DNA from: Porphyrobacter sp. LM 6
GTDB taxonomy: Bacteria > Pseudomonadota > Alphaproteobacteria > Sphingomonadales > Sphingomonadaceae
DNA: 64,000 nucleotides
Direction of reading: 5' to 3'
Assembly: GCF_001720465.1 (NCBI RefSeq)
Contig: NZ_CP017113.1
Coordinates: 434,001 to 498,000, forward strand
Below are positions 8,469 through 16,902 of the stretch, one piece after another (within the stretch, counting starts at the first letter, position 1; each line of letters opens with the position of its first letter). Under the pieces are notes generated by a model. It saw nothing but the letters and a program-made list of their open reading frames with translations. It searched no databases and was not told where the DNA came from. Position numbers and translations under genes: made by a program.

Positions 8469-10067
8469 TCAGTCCTTTATCAATGCGCGCAGACTTTCCA
8501 GCCGGTCCGCTTCGTGCGCGGGTTTGTCCCAGCGGATGCGGTGGATGCGGGGGAAGCGCACCGCGAGGCCCGACTTGTGGCGCTTGCTCGAATGGACAGA
8601 ATCGAACGCCACTTCGAACACCAGGCTGCGCGCGACTTCGCGGACCGGGCCAAAGCTGTTCAGCGTGTTCTGCCGCACGAACTTGTCGAGCTGCTTCAGT
8701 TCCGCGTCGGTGAAGCCGAAATAGGCCTTGCCCACGGGGAGCAGCTCCGCCCCGCTATCGGGATCGCCGTCCCAGCAGCCGAAGGTGTAGTCCGAATAGA
8801 AGCTCGAACGCTTGCCGCTGCCGCGCTGGGCATACATCACCACGCAATCGATGAGCAGCGGATCGCGCTTCCACTTGTACCACAGCGCCGCCTTGCGCCC
8901 GGCGACATAGGGGCTCTCGCGGTGCTTGAGCATCAGCCCTTCGATCGCCTCGTCGCGCGCGGTGTCGCGGATGCGGGCGAGGTGGGCGAAGTCATCCGCA
9001 TCGACCAGCGCCGAGAGATCGAAATGGCTCTCCGGAAGCCGCGCCATCAGCCCTTCCAGAGTCGCGCGGCGCAACTTCCACGGATGCTCGCGCCAGTCCT
9101 GCCCCTCGGCGAGCAGCACGTCATAGAGCCGCACGAAAGCGGGATAATCGCGCAGCATCGCTTTGGAGACGGTCTTGCGCCCGAGCCGCTGCTGGAGCGC
9201 GTTGAAACTCGCCGCGCCCCCGGCCTCACCGCCCTGCGCCGAGCCGCGCACCAGCAACTCGCCATCAAGCACCGCGTCGAAAGGCAGGACATCGAGCAGT
9301 TCGGGGAAACTCGCCGAGATATCGTCGCCCGAGCGCGAATAGACCCGCGTTGCCTCTCCGGCACGGACCAGCTGCACGCGGATGCCGTCCCATTTCCACT
9401 CGGCGGCGTAGTCGGCGAGATCGACTTGCGCCTCCTCAAGCGGGTGGGCGAGCATGAATGGGCGGAAGCGCGGGACGCCGGCAAGATCGGGCGGGGGTGC
9501 GCCGTCCGCCGCCCAAGCGAACAGCTCGGCATAGGGGGCGCTGAGCGCGTGCCAGTATTCCTCCACCGCCTCGACCGCCACGTCGAAGGCTTGCGCGAAG
9601 GCGGTCTTGGCGAGGCGCGCGGACACGCCAACGCGCATTCCGCCGGTGGCGAGCTTGATCAACGCATAGCGGCCCTTGGCATCCATCCGGTCGAACAGCG
9701 CGGGCAGTTCTTTGGGTGCCGTGGCGCGGGTGAGCGCCGCCAGCCGCTCCACCACTTCGGCCAGCGACACATCGGGCGCGGGCGCGGCATTCTCAGGCGC
9801 AGGCCACAGCAGGCTCGCCGTCTCGGCCGTGTCGCCCACGAAATCGCGGCTCAGCGTCCACAGCACCGGATCGACCCGCTCCATCATCAGATTGCGGATG
9901 GTCGCGGATTTCACCGCAGGGAAATCAAGCCCGTCGGTCAGCGCGGCCAGCGCCCATCCGCGATCGGGATCGGGCGCGGCGCGCAGATAGGCGGCGATCA
10001 GCGCCAGCTTGCGGTTGCGGCTGGTGGTGTAGACCAGCGCATCGAGCAGGGCGGCGAATTCCTCCAT
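8469..10067 (-). CDS. ATP-dependent DNA ligase of the DNA-damage (cisplatin) response type
   Basis: A 532-residue ATP-dependent ligase. The adenylation motif I is KWDGIR near residue 222 (EWKWDGIRVQL, Lys being the site of AMP attachment), with later motifs GLMLKHR and ALWYKWKRD. The N-terminal ~200 residues match the DNA-binding domain of archaeal/eukaryotic-like ligases. This family is usually encoded next to a metallo-beta-lactamase-fold exonuclease, a DEXH helicase and a PdeM-type phosphoesterase. Here the exonuclease is present at 10500-11507 but is separated by a small gene on the other strand, and the helicase and phosphoesterase are not in the window. Confidence 0.92.
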   Translation of the reverse strand: MEEFAALLDALVYTTSRNRKLALIAAYLRAAPDPDRGWALAALTDGLDFPAVKSATIRNLMMERVDPVLWTLSRDFVGDTAETASLLWPAPENAAPAPDVSLAEVVERLAALTRATAPKELPALFDRMDAKGRYALIKLATGGMRVGVSARLAKTAFAQAFDVAVEAVEEYWHALSAPYAELFAWAADGAPPPDLAGVPRFRPFMLAHPLEEAQVDLADYAAEWKWDGIRVQLVRAGEATRVYSRSGDDISASFPELLDVLPFDAVLDGELLVRGSAQGGEAGGAASFNALQQRLGRKTVSKAMLRDYPAFVRLYDVLLAEGQDWREHPWKLRRATLEGLMARLPESHFDLSALVDADDFAHLARIRDTARDEAIEGLMLKHRESPYVAGRKAALWYKWKRDPLLIDCVVMYAQRGSGKRSSFYSDYTFGCWDGDPDSGAELLPVGKAYFGFTDAELKQLDKFVRQNTLNSFGPVREVARSLVFEVAFDSVHSSKRHKSGLAVRFPRIHRIRWDKPAHEADRLESLRALIKD

Positions 10068-10165
10068 CAGCGCGCCCGCTTTCGTTCATTGCACCGACAT
10101 GCAGATGCGCTAGAGGGCGTTGCTGACACGGGTGTCAATCCCGTCGCAAACAAGGAATCGCCTCT

Positions 10166-10474
10166 ATGAAGTTCGCTCCGCTTGCCGCTCTTTGCCTCGT
10201 CGCTGTCGCCTCGACTCCGGCGCTGGCTGATGATGCCGCCGCCACCGCTCCTGCGCCGGCCGCCGCCTACACTGTCGACACCCCGATCGAAACGCTGGTC
10301 GCCAATGAAAGCACCAAGGCCGTGCTGGTGAAGCACCTGCCGGGGATCGATCAGCACCCCGCTTACGACCAGTTCAAGTCGCTCAGCCTGCGCACCGTCG
10401 CGCCGTTCTCGCAGGGCATGATCAGCGATGATCTGCTCGCCAAGATCGACGCCGATCTGGCCGCGATCAAGTAA
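10166..10474 (+). CDS. Small secreted protein of unknown function
   Basis: A 102-residue protein with a clear signal peptide (MKFAPLAALCLVAVASTPALA, cleavage after ALA near residue 21) and an Ala/Pro linker. The mature part of about 70 residues has no cysteine and ends in a helix-like segment (ISDDLLAKIDADLAAIK). It probably resides in the periplasm. It sits on the plus strand between the ligase and exonuclease genes, which would otherwise be adjacent and co-oriented. No function recognised. Confidence 0.75.
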   Translation: MKFAPLAALCLVAVASTPALADDAAATAPAPAAAYTVDTPIETLVANESTKAVLVKHLPGIDQHPAYDQFKSLSLRTVAPFSQGMISDDLLAKIDADLAAIK

Positions 10475-10499
10475 GCACAGCGATGCGAGGGCGAGGGGC

Positions 10500-11507
10500 T
10501 CAGTCATCCTCGTCCTCGTAACCGACCAGCGCCAGCGCACGGGCGCGGCGCTGGTTCAGCGCGCACCAGCGCAGCAGTGCCTCCTCGCGGCCATGGGTGA
10601 TCCAGGTTTCGTGCGGGTTCACTTGCGCGATGGTCTGCGTCAGCTCGTTCCAGTCGGCATGGTCGGAGATGATCAGCGGCAGCTCAACCCCGCGCTGCCG
10701 CGCGCGGGCGCGCACCCGCATCCAGCCTGATGCCATCGCGGTGACGGGATCGGGCAGGCGGCGGCTCCAGCGATCATTGAGTGCGGCGGGAGGCGCGATG
10801 ATGATGGCCCCGCGCAGCGCCTCTTTCGAAGGCGCATCACTCACAAGCCGCAGATCGCCCAGCGCCACGCCGTGTTCCTCGTAGAGGCGACACATCGCCT
10901 CCATCGCGCCATGCAGCCAGATGACGTCATGGTGGCCTGCCGCCCGCAGTTCGGCGATCACCCGCTGCGCCTTGCCCAGCGCATAAGCGCCGACGAGGAT
11001 GCAGGAATCGGGGTTTTGCTCCCGCGCATTCAGCAGCTTGGCCATTTCCCCGGTAATCGGCGGATGGGTGAAGACCGGGAGGCCGAAGGTCGCCTCGGTG
11101 ATGAAGATATCGCAGGGGGTGACCGCAAAGGCTTCGCAGGTCGGATCGGGCGCGCGCTTGTAATCGCCGGTGATGATCACCCGCTCGCCCGCGTGTTCGA
11201 GCAGGATTTGCGCGCTGCCGAGCACGTGGCCCGCAGACAAGAAGGTCGCCTTGACCCCGCCGCCGAGGCTGAGCGTTTCGCCATATTCCGCCGGAGCCGC
11301 GCCATCGGAAGTTGCGTAGCGCAACTTCATGATCGCCAGCGTCGCCGGAGTGGCGATGGTTTGCCCGTGTCCGCCGCGCGCGTGATCGGCATGGCCATGC
11401 GTGACCAGCGCCCTCGGCACGGCGCGCGAGGGATCGACCCAGACATCGGCCGGGGCGATGTAGATTCCCTGCGGCTCGGGCCGGATCCAGGAGAACGGGA
11501 CGGTCAT
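10500..11507 (-). CDS. Ligase-associated DNA-damage-response exonuclease (metallo-beta-lactamase fold)
   Basis: A 335-residue protein with the metal motif THGHADHARG (HxHxDH) near residues 35-42, a beta-CASP-like region (GAYALGKAQRVIAEL) and a C-terminal ISDHADWNEL plus THGREEALL, as in the SNM1/CPSF-related exonuclease that accompanies bacterial ATP-dependent repair ligases. The start at 11507 (MTVPFSWI) is preferred; longer in-frame readings enter a repeat element. The expected role is trimming DNA ends for the ligase encoded downstream at 8469-10067. Confidence 0.9.
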   Translation of the reverse strand: MTVPFSWIRPEPQGIYIAPADVWVDPSRAVPRALVTHGHADHARGGHGQTIATPATLAIMKLRYATSDGAAPAEYGETLSLGGGVKATFLSAGHVLGSAQILLEHAGERVIITGDYKRAPDPTCEAFAVTPCDIFITEATFGLPVFTHPPITGEMAKLLNAREQNPDSCILVGAYALGKAQRVIAELRAAGHHDVIWLHGAMEAMCRLYEEHGVALGDLRLVSDAPSKEALRGAIIIAPPAALNDRWSRRLPDPVTAMASGWMRVRARARQRGVELPLIISDHADWNELTQTIAQVNPHETWITHGREEALLRWCALNQRRARALALVGYEDEDD

Positions 11508-11551
11508 GCGATCATAACCCGCACTGCGGGCGCGATGTTCCGGGATTTTCA

Positions 11552-11832
11552 GCCCTGGAGCACTTTCCGGCCATTCCATCCCATCCTGACGGAGCCGATT
11601 TTGGCTCAGCGTAAGGAACGACGAGAGAGCCATGCCGAAGCATAGGGAACGAGGAGAGACGCCGCGCTGGGCCAAAATCGGCCCGCCCCTTCGGGGTCGT
11701 GTCAGGAGATCCGCTGGCTTCGTCGCGACGCTTGACCGGGGGCCGACAGGCCCGCTCTGCGCGCCGCTCCTGTCCAGCGGATCTCCTGACGCGATCAGGG
11801 TGGGTTGGAATGGCCGGAAAGTGCTCTAGGGC
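11552..11832. repeat. Nested inverted-repeat element, MITE-like
   Basis: This 318-bp gap between genes (11508-11825) is filled by a structured element. The outer arms 11552-11589 and 11795-11832 are 38-bp inverted repeats with three mismatches, including a perfect 21-bp core (11558-11578 with 11806-11826). Inside are a 19-bp inverted pair (11593-11611 with 11665-11683, two mismatches), a perfect 17-bp pair (11701-11717 with 11774-11790), a CCCCTTCGGGG hairpin near 11686, and an imperfect direct repeat of GGAACGACGAGAGA. The right arm runs into the stop codon of the neighbouring gene. No transposase or convincing target duplication is visible. Confidence 0.8.
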
Positions 11833-12332
11833 ATCGGTACGAGTTCGCCCCAGCAATCTTCCGCATCGAGCAATGTCGAGATGGTCCCATCGGGAAGCTT
11901 CAACTGCGTGCCGGCGGTGCAAATCATCGCCCGCGCGCCACCATCGAAGAAGATCACCTGAAAGGCGGCGGTCTTGTAGGGATATTCGTTCTTGTCGACC
12001 GCGCGGCCCATGCAGTCAGGCCCGTCGGTGGTGGACTCGTTGGTCACGAACACGAACTGGCCGAGGTTCTTGAGCGTTTCGGTCTCCCAGCTGGTGGTGA
12101 CGCGTTGCTGCCCGCTGACGACGAGGCCCGTATTGTCGGCGTTGAACGTCCAGCTTTCGTAGCATTCCGGCTTGCCATCGGGCCCAAGGCGCGTGGCCGA
12201 AAACTGCCACGTGCCGACCTCGATCAGGCGGGCGGGCATGGTTTCTTCGGTCTGTTCCCACGCTGGCGGCTCGGCAACGGCAGGCGCGCCCATCAGCGCG
12301 CCCGCAGTTACCATCGCCAATACGGCAGACAT
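11826..12332 (-). CDS. Secreted protein of unknown function
   Basis: A 168-residue protein with an N-terminal signal peptide (MSAVLAMVTAGALMGAPAVA, cleavage near residue 20). The mature part contains four cysteines that could form disulfides (PECYES, PDCMG, AMICTAG, EDCWGE). It starts five bases after the clpA stop codon, so it is probably co-transcribed with clpA, although a periplasmic protein has no obvious link to that cytoplasmic protease. The stop codon lies in the right arm of the inverted-repeat element. A longer in-frame reading into clpA was rejected because it loses the signal peptide. Family not recognised. Confidence 0.7.
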   Translation of the reverse strand: MSAVLAMVTAGALMGAPAVAEPPAWEQTEETMPARLIEVGTWQFSATRLGPDGKPECYESWTFNADNTGLVVSGQQRVTTSWETETLKNLGQFVFVTNESTTDGPDCMGRAVDKNEYPYKTAAFQVIFFDGGARAMICTAGTQLKLPDGTISTLLDAEDCWGELVPMP

Positions 12333-12337
12333 TCGCC

Positions 12338-14698
12338 TCAGCCTTCGTCCGTTTCGGGTGCGGGCTTCTTGGCGGCGGCTTTCTTCTTCGGCGCGGCCTT
12401 CTTCTTGGCGGCCTTCACCTTGGGCGGGGCCGGGGTCATTTCGAAGGCGGGCTTGCCGTCCTTCACGGTGACATGGACCTCGCCGCCTTCGGCCAGCTTG
12501 CCGAACAGCAGTTCTTCGGCGAGCGGCTGCTTGATCCGTTCCTGGATCAGGCGGGCCATCGGACGCGCGCCGTAGAGCTTGTCGTAGCCCTTGTCCGCCA
12601 GCCACGCGCGGGCATCGCTGTCGAACTGGATGTGGACGTTCTGTTCGGCCAGCTGGAGTTCGAGCTGGAGGATGAACTTGTCGACCACGCGGGCAACGAT
12701 GCTCTTGCCGAGATAGGCAAACGGCACGATTGCATCGAGGCGGTTGCGGAATTCGGGGGTGAACATCTTCTTCACCGCCTCGTCGCCCGCGTCTTCCTTC
12801 GACACGTCGCCAAAGCCGATGCCCTGCCGCGCCATGTCGGCCGCGCCCGCATTGGTGGTCATGATCAGGACCACGTTGCGGAAATCGACCGTCTTGCCGT
12901 GGTGATCGGTCAGGCGCCCGTTATCCATCACCTGCAGCAGGATGTTGAACAGGTCGGGGTGGGCCTTCTCGATCTCGTCGAGCAGCAGCACGCAATGCGG
13001 GTTCTGGTCGACCGCGTCGGTGAGCAACCCGCCCTGATCATAGCCGACATAGCCCGGAGGCGCGCCGATCAGGCGGCTGACCGAGTGGCGCTCCATATAT
13101 TCCGACATGTCGAAGCGCTTGAGCTCGATCCCCATGATGTTGGCGAGCTGGCGCGCGACTTCGGTCTTGCCGACGCCGGTGGGGCCGGAGAACAGGAACG
13201 AGCCGATCGGCTTGTCCGGATCGCGAAGCCCTGCGCGGCTCAGCTTCATCGCGGTGGCAAGGCGGGTGATCGCCTCGTCCTGCCCGAAGACGACGTGCTT
13301 GAGATCGCGTTCGAGGTTCTCGAGCGCCTTCTTGTCATCCTTGCTGACCGACTTGGGGGGGATGCGCGCCATCGTCGCGATCACCTGTTCGATCTCGCGC
13401 GCGGTGATCGTCTTCTTGCGGCGGCTGGGCGGCACCAGCATCTGCATCGCGCCCACCTCGTCGATCACGTCGATTGCCTTGTCGGGCAGCTTGCGGTCAT
13501 TGATGTAGCGCGCCGACAGCTCGACCGCGGTCTTGATCGCGTCGGGGGTGTACTTGACTTTGTGGTGATCTTCGAAGGCGCTGCGCAGACCTTTCAGGAT
13601 CTTGATCGTGTCCTCGATGGTCGGCTCGTTCACGTCGATCTTCTGGAACCGGCGCAGCAGGGCGCGGTCCTTTTCGAAGTGGTTGCGGAATTCCTTGTAG
13701 GTGGTCGAGCCAATGCAGCGGATCGCGCCGCTCGAGAGGGCCGGCTTCAGCAGGTTCGAGGCGTCCATCGCGCCGCCGCTGGTCGCGCCCGCACCGATCA
13801 CGGTGTGGATTTCGTCGATGAACAGCACCGCGTTGGGCATGGCCTCAAGCTCGGTCACGACCTGCTTCAAGCGCTCTTCAAAATCGCCGCGATAACGCGT
13901 GCCGGCGAGCAGCGCGCCCATGTCGAGCGAGTAGATCACGGCTTCGGCCAGCACTTCGGGCACATCGCCTTCGACGATCTTGCGCGCGAGGCCTTCGGCG
14001 ATGGCGGTCTTTCCCACGCCGGGATCGCCCACATAGAGCGGGTTGTTCTTCGAACGGCGGCAGAGGATCTGGATCGTCCGGTCAACCTCCGGCCCGCGAC
14101 CGATCAGCGGATCGATCTTGCCGTTTTCGGCCTTCGCATTGAGATTGACGGTGAACTGGTCGAGCGCGGTTTCCTTCTTGTTGCCGCCGCTTTCCTTGGT
14201 CTGCGCGGCCTCTTCGGGCTTGTCGGCGCCTTGCGGATTCTTCGATTCGATCTGGCGGCCACCCTTGCCGATGCCGTGGCTGATGTAGCTCACCGCATCC
14301 AGTCGGCTCATGTCCTGCTGCTGGAGGAAATAGACCGCGTAGCTATCGCGTTCGGAGAACAGCGCCACCAGCACATTGGCGCCGGTGACGGTGTCCTTGC
14401 CCGAAGACTGGACGTGCAGAATCGCCCGCTGGATCACCCGCTGGAAGCCTGCGGTGGGCTGTGGATCGGCCCCGTCCTCAGTCTTAAGTGATTGATATTC
14501 TTGGTCTAAATACTGTTTCACGACCTCGCCGAGTTCGGCCAGGTCGACCCCGCAGGCGGCCATCACCTGGGCTGCATCCTCATCATCGATCAGCGCCAGC
14601 AGCAGGTGTTCGAGCGTGGCATATTCGTGCCGACGTTCGGACGCATTGCCGAGCGCGTTGTGCAGCGTGCGTTCGAGGTTCTGGGCGAAGCTGGGCAT
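12338..14698 (-). CDS. clpA: ATP-dependent Clp protease ATP-binding subunit ClpA
   Basis: A 786-residue Hsp100 unfoldase that feeds substrates to ClpP. It has the N-terminal ClpN repeats (residues 1-145), a first AAA module with GDPGVGKT and DEIHTVIGAG, and a second with GPTGVGKT and LLLDEIEKAHPD. The ClpP-docking loop is present as QGIGFGD. The last ~30 residues are a Lys/Ala/Pro-rich low-complexity tail (KAAKKKAAPKKKAAAKK) that ClpA of E. coli does not have. The adaptor gene clpS, often next to clpA, is not adjacent here. Confidence 0.97.
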   Translation of the reverse strand: MPSFAQNLERTLHNALGNASERRHEYATLEHLLLALIDDEDAAQVMAACGVDLAELGEVVKQYLDQEYQSLKTEDGADPQPTAGFQRVIQRAILHVQSSGKDTVTGANVLVALFSERDSYAVYFLQQQDMSRLDAVSYISHGIGKGGRQIESKNPQGADKPEEAAQTKESGGNKKETALDQFTVNLNAKAENGKIDPLIGRGPEVDRTIQILCRRSKNNPLYVGDPGVGKTAIAEGLARKIVEGDVPEVLAEAVIYSLDMGALLAGTRYRGDFEERLKQVVTELEAMPNAVLFIDEIHTVIGAGATSGGAMDASNLLKPALSSGAIRCIGSTTYKEFRNHFEKDRALLRRFQKIDVNEPTIEDTIKILKGLRSAFEDHHKVKYTPDAIKTAVELSARYINDRKLPDKAIDVIDEVGAMQMLVPPSRRKKTITAREIEQVIATMARIPPKSVSKDDKKALENLERDLKHVVFGQDEAITRLATAMKLSRAGLRDPDKPIGSFLFSGPTGVGKTEVARQLANIMGIELKRFDMSEYMERHSVSRLIGAPPGYVGYDQGGLLTDAVDQNPHCVLLLDEIEKAHPDLFNILLQVMDNGRLTDHHGKTVDFRNVVLIMTTNAGAADMARQGIGFGDVSKEDAGDEAVKKMFTPEFRNRLDAIVPFAYLGKSIVARVVDKFILQLELQLAEQNVHIQFDSDARAWLADKGYDKLYGARPMARLIQERIKQPLAEELLFGKLAEGGEVHVTVKDGKPAFEMTPAPPKVKAAKKKAAPKKKAAAKKPAPETDEG

Positions 14699-14827
14699 GG
14701 GAGAGGCCTTTTCAGCGGGTGGTTGCTCGTGGCGAGCGAGCGGGGGGAGCCATTTTCCGACTATATGGGATCGCGCACAGGAATTGCGAATCGGTTTCCA
14801 AGGTTACAGGCAGGTCTGCGCAGAACC

Positions 14828-15031
14828 TCATCCGCCGGGCTTTCCGAACAGCGCATCGGCAGCGGCGCGGTGCGCGGCAGCCTTGTCGCGGTGGGCCTTG
14901 ACCCGGGCAATCTCGGCTTCGAGCAGCGCGACACGCTCGTCCAGTTCGGCTTGGGAATAAGGTGCAAGATCTTCGGCCGCGAGGCGGGCGGCGGCATCTC
15001 CGACAGGGCGTGGGCGGTCGGGTTCTTCCAT
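14828..15031 (-). CDS. DUF1192 family small protein
   Basis: A 67-residue protein with a predicted coiled coil (ELDERVALLEAEIARVKAHR) followed by an Ala-rich helix ending in AADALFGKPG, the hallmark of the DUF1192 family of alphaproteobacteria. The function is unknown. It is transcribed divergently from the quinone oxidoreductase gene, with 101 bp between them. The interval 14699-14827 between it and clpA shows no other feature. Confidence 0.75.
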   Translation of the reverse strand: MEEPDRPRPVGDAAARLAAEDLAPYSQAELDERVALLEAEIARVKAHRDKAAAHRAAADALFGKPGG

Positions 15032-15132
15032 TGCCAGGCAGCATCAGCCCCAAGCGGCTTGCTGTCAATCGGTGAGAGCGGTATTCGCCCCGCCTGTTTG
15101 GTTAGCGGTTCAGGTTCAGGGGGATATTGGCG

Positions 15133-16155
15133 ATGGTCGCAAGAAGCGTGGCGGACCTGCCCGAGACGATGCAGGCGATCGGCTTCGATGCGCCCGGCGG
15201 GCCGGATGTGCTGCGCATCGAAACAGTCCCGCTGCCGCGCCTGCGCCCTGACGATCTGCTGATCCGCGTCGCCTATGCCGGGGTCAACCGCCCCGATTGC
15301 TTGCAGCGCGCCGGGGCTTATCCGCCGCCGCCGGGCGCTTCTCCGCTGCTCGGTCTAGAAGTGTCGGGCGAAGTGGTCGCCGTGGGCAGCGAAGTCCCGC
15401 GCGAAATGCTCGGCCAGATGGTCGCCGCGCTTACGCCGGGCGGGGGCTATGCCGAATATTGCGCGGCGCATTGGCAGCACTGCCTGCCCGTGCCCGACGG
15501 GATGCTGCTGGCCGAAGCCGCCGCGCTGCCCGAAACGCTGTTCACCGTGTGGCACAACCTGTTCGAACGCGGTCTTGCGCGCGATGGCGAGAGCGTGCTG
15601 ATCCACGGCGGCACCAGCGGCATCGGGACAATGGCGATCATGCTCGCCAAGGCCTTCGACATGGAGGTGATCGTCACTTGCGGCGATGCCGACAAATGCG
15701 CCGCCGCCACCCGCATCGGCGCCGACCTTGCGATCAATTACCGCGAGACCGACTATGTCGAGGCGGTGCTGGCGCATACGGGCGGCAAGGGCGTGAACGT
15801 GGTACTCGATATGGTGTCGGGCGATTATGTCGCGCGCAACCTCAGGTGCATGGCCGAGGATGGCCGCCACGTGACCATCGCGGTGCTGGGCGGGGCCAAG
15901 GCCGACATCAATATGGCGGTGGTGATGATGCGGCGGCTGACGCTGACCGGATCGACCCTGCGCCCGCGCACCGACGCCTTCAAATCCGCGCTTGCCGATG
16001 AAATCGCCGACAACGCCTGGCCGCTGTTCGCCGATGGCGAGCTGTCGCCGGTGATGGACATGACCTTCCCGCTCGCAGACGCCGCCGCCGCCCACGCGCG
16101 GATGGAGAAGGGCGAGCATATCGGCAAGATCGTGCTGGAGGTCGCCGGTGGTTGA
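15133..16155 (+). CDS. NAD(P)H-quinone oxidoreductase (zinc-less MDR family, PIG3/QOR type)
   Basis: A 340-residue medium-chain dehydrogenase/reductase. It has the GroES-like N-terminal fold (DDLLIRVAYAGVNRPDCLQRAG), the substrate/cofactor region LPETLFTVWHNLFERG and the Rossmann motif HGGTSGIGTMAIMLAKA. Catalytic zinc ligands are absent, which places it with quinone oxidoreductases such as PIG3. ATG 15133 was chosen; a TTG lies two codons upstream. The GST gene follows with an 8-bp overlap, so the two are probably co-expressed and may deal with electrophilic or oxidative stress. Confidence 0.9.
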   Translation: MVARSVADLPETMQAIGFDAPGGPDVLRIETVPLPRLRPDDLLIRVAYAGVNRPDCLQRAGAYPPPPGASPLLGLEVSGEVVAVGSEVPREMLGQMVAALTPGGGYAEYCAAHWQHCLPVPDGMLLAEAAALPETLFTVWHNLFERGLARDGESVLIHGGTSGIGTMAIMLAKAFDMEVIVTCGDADKCAAATRIGADLAINYRETDYVEAVLAHTGGKGVNVVLDMVSGDYVARNLRCMAEDGRHVTIAVLGGAKADINMAVVMMRRLTLTGSTLRPRTDAFKSALADEIADNAWPLFADGELSPVMDMTFPLADAAAAHARMEKGEHIGKIVLEVAGG

Positions 16156-16789
16156 GGCGCTGATACTCCACGAGGACCCTCGCAGCGGGAACTGCTACAA
16201 GATCAAGCTCACCGCCGCGCTGCTCGGCCTGCCGCTTGCCACCCGCGCCTACGACATCACGAAGGGCGAAACCCGCACGCCGGAGTTCCTCGCCACCGTC
16301 AACGCCAACGGGCGCATTCCGGTGCTCCAGATCGGAGAGGGGGCGCCAGAAAATGGGGGCGCGCGCTTCCTCCCCGAAAGCAACGCCGCGTGCTGGTATC
16401 TCGCCCACGACAGCGCGCTGATCCCGGCGGAACGCTTTGCCCAGGCCGATATGCTGCGCTGGATGTTCTTCGAACAGTATAACCACGAACCCAACGTCGC
16501 GACCCTGCGTTACTGGCTGAGCATCCTCGGCGAAGCGAACCTTGCCGAACAGCAGCGTGCGCTCGTGCCCGCCAAGCGCGCAGGCGGCGAGGCGGCGCTG
16601 GCGCTGATGAATGATCACCTCGCGACCCATGATTTCTTCTGCGGCGCTGCTCCGACACTCGCCGATATCGCGCTGTTCCCCTACACCCATGTGGCCGAGG
16701 AAGGCGGGTTCGGGCTGGGCGATTACCCGCACATTCTGGCGTGGATTTCGCGGATGCAGGCGCTCCCTGGCTTCGTGCCGATGGACTGA
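16148..16789 (+). CDS. Glutathione S-transferase family protein
   Basis: A 213-residue cytosolic GST. The thioredoxin-like half (ALILHEDPRSGNCYKIKLTA, with Ser in the usual catalytic position; PVLQIGEG; LPESNAACWYLA with the Glu-Ser glutathione-binding pair) precedes the helical half with TLADIALFPYTHVAEEGGF. It starts with GTG inside the end of the oxidoreductase gene. The natural substrate is unknown; a detoxification role is inferred from the family and the neighbour. Confidence 0.88.
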   Translation: MVEALILHEDPRSGNCYKIKLTAALLGLPLATRAYDITKGETRTPEFLATVNANGRIPVLQIGEGAPENGGARFLPESNAACWYLAHDSALIPAERFAQADMLRWMFFEQYNHEPNVATLRYWLSILGEANLAEQQRALVPAKRAGGEAALALMNDHLATHDFFCGAAPTLADIALFPYTHVAEEGGFGLGDYPHILAWISRMQALPGFVPMD

Positions 16790-16902
16790 CGCACCTGTCG
16801 CATCTCTGAAAAACTTACGCAAAACCGTCATTTGCCTGAGAGTCTGCTGTAACATTGCGCTGCCATGAGGGGGCCAGCGTGATGTGACACCCGAGGCCTC
16901 AA

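Noticed and set aside
11552..11832. Complete insertion sequence
   Set aside because: No transposase frame lies between the inverted arms and no clear target duplication flanks them.
11826..12605. Extended 259-codon reading into clpA
   Set aside because: The upstream part overlaps clpA in another frame; the start at 12332 gives a clean signal peptide.
12473..14491. Long plus-strand open frame of 672 codons opposite clpA
   Set aside because: It is the antisense of a clear ClpA coding region. High GC at third positions keeps the opposite strand open; the translated product is rich in His, Arg and Asp without any domain.
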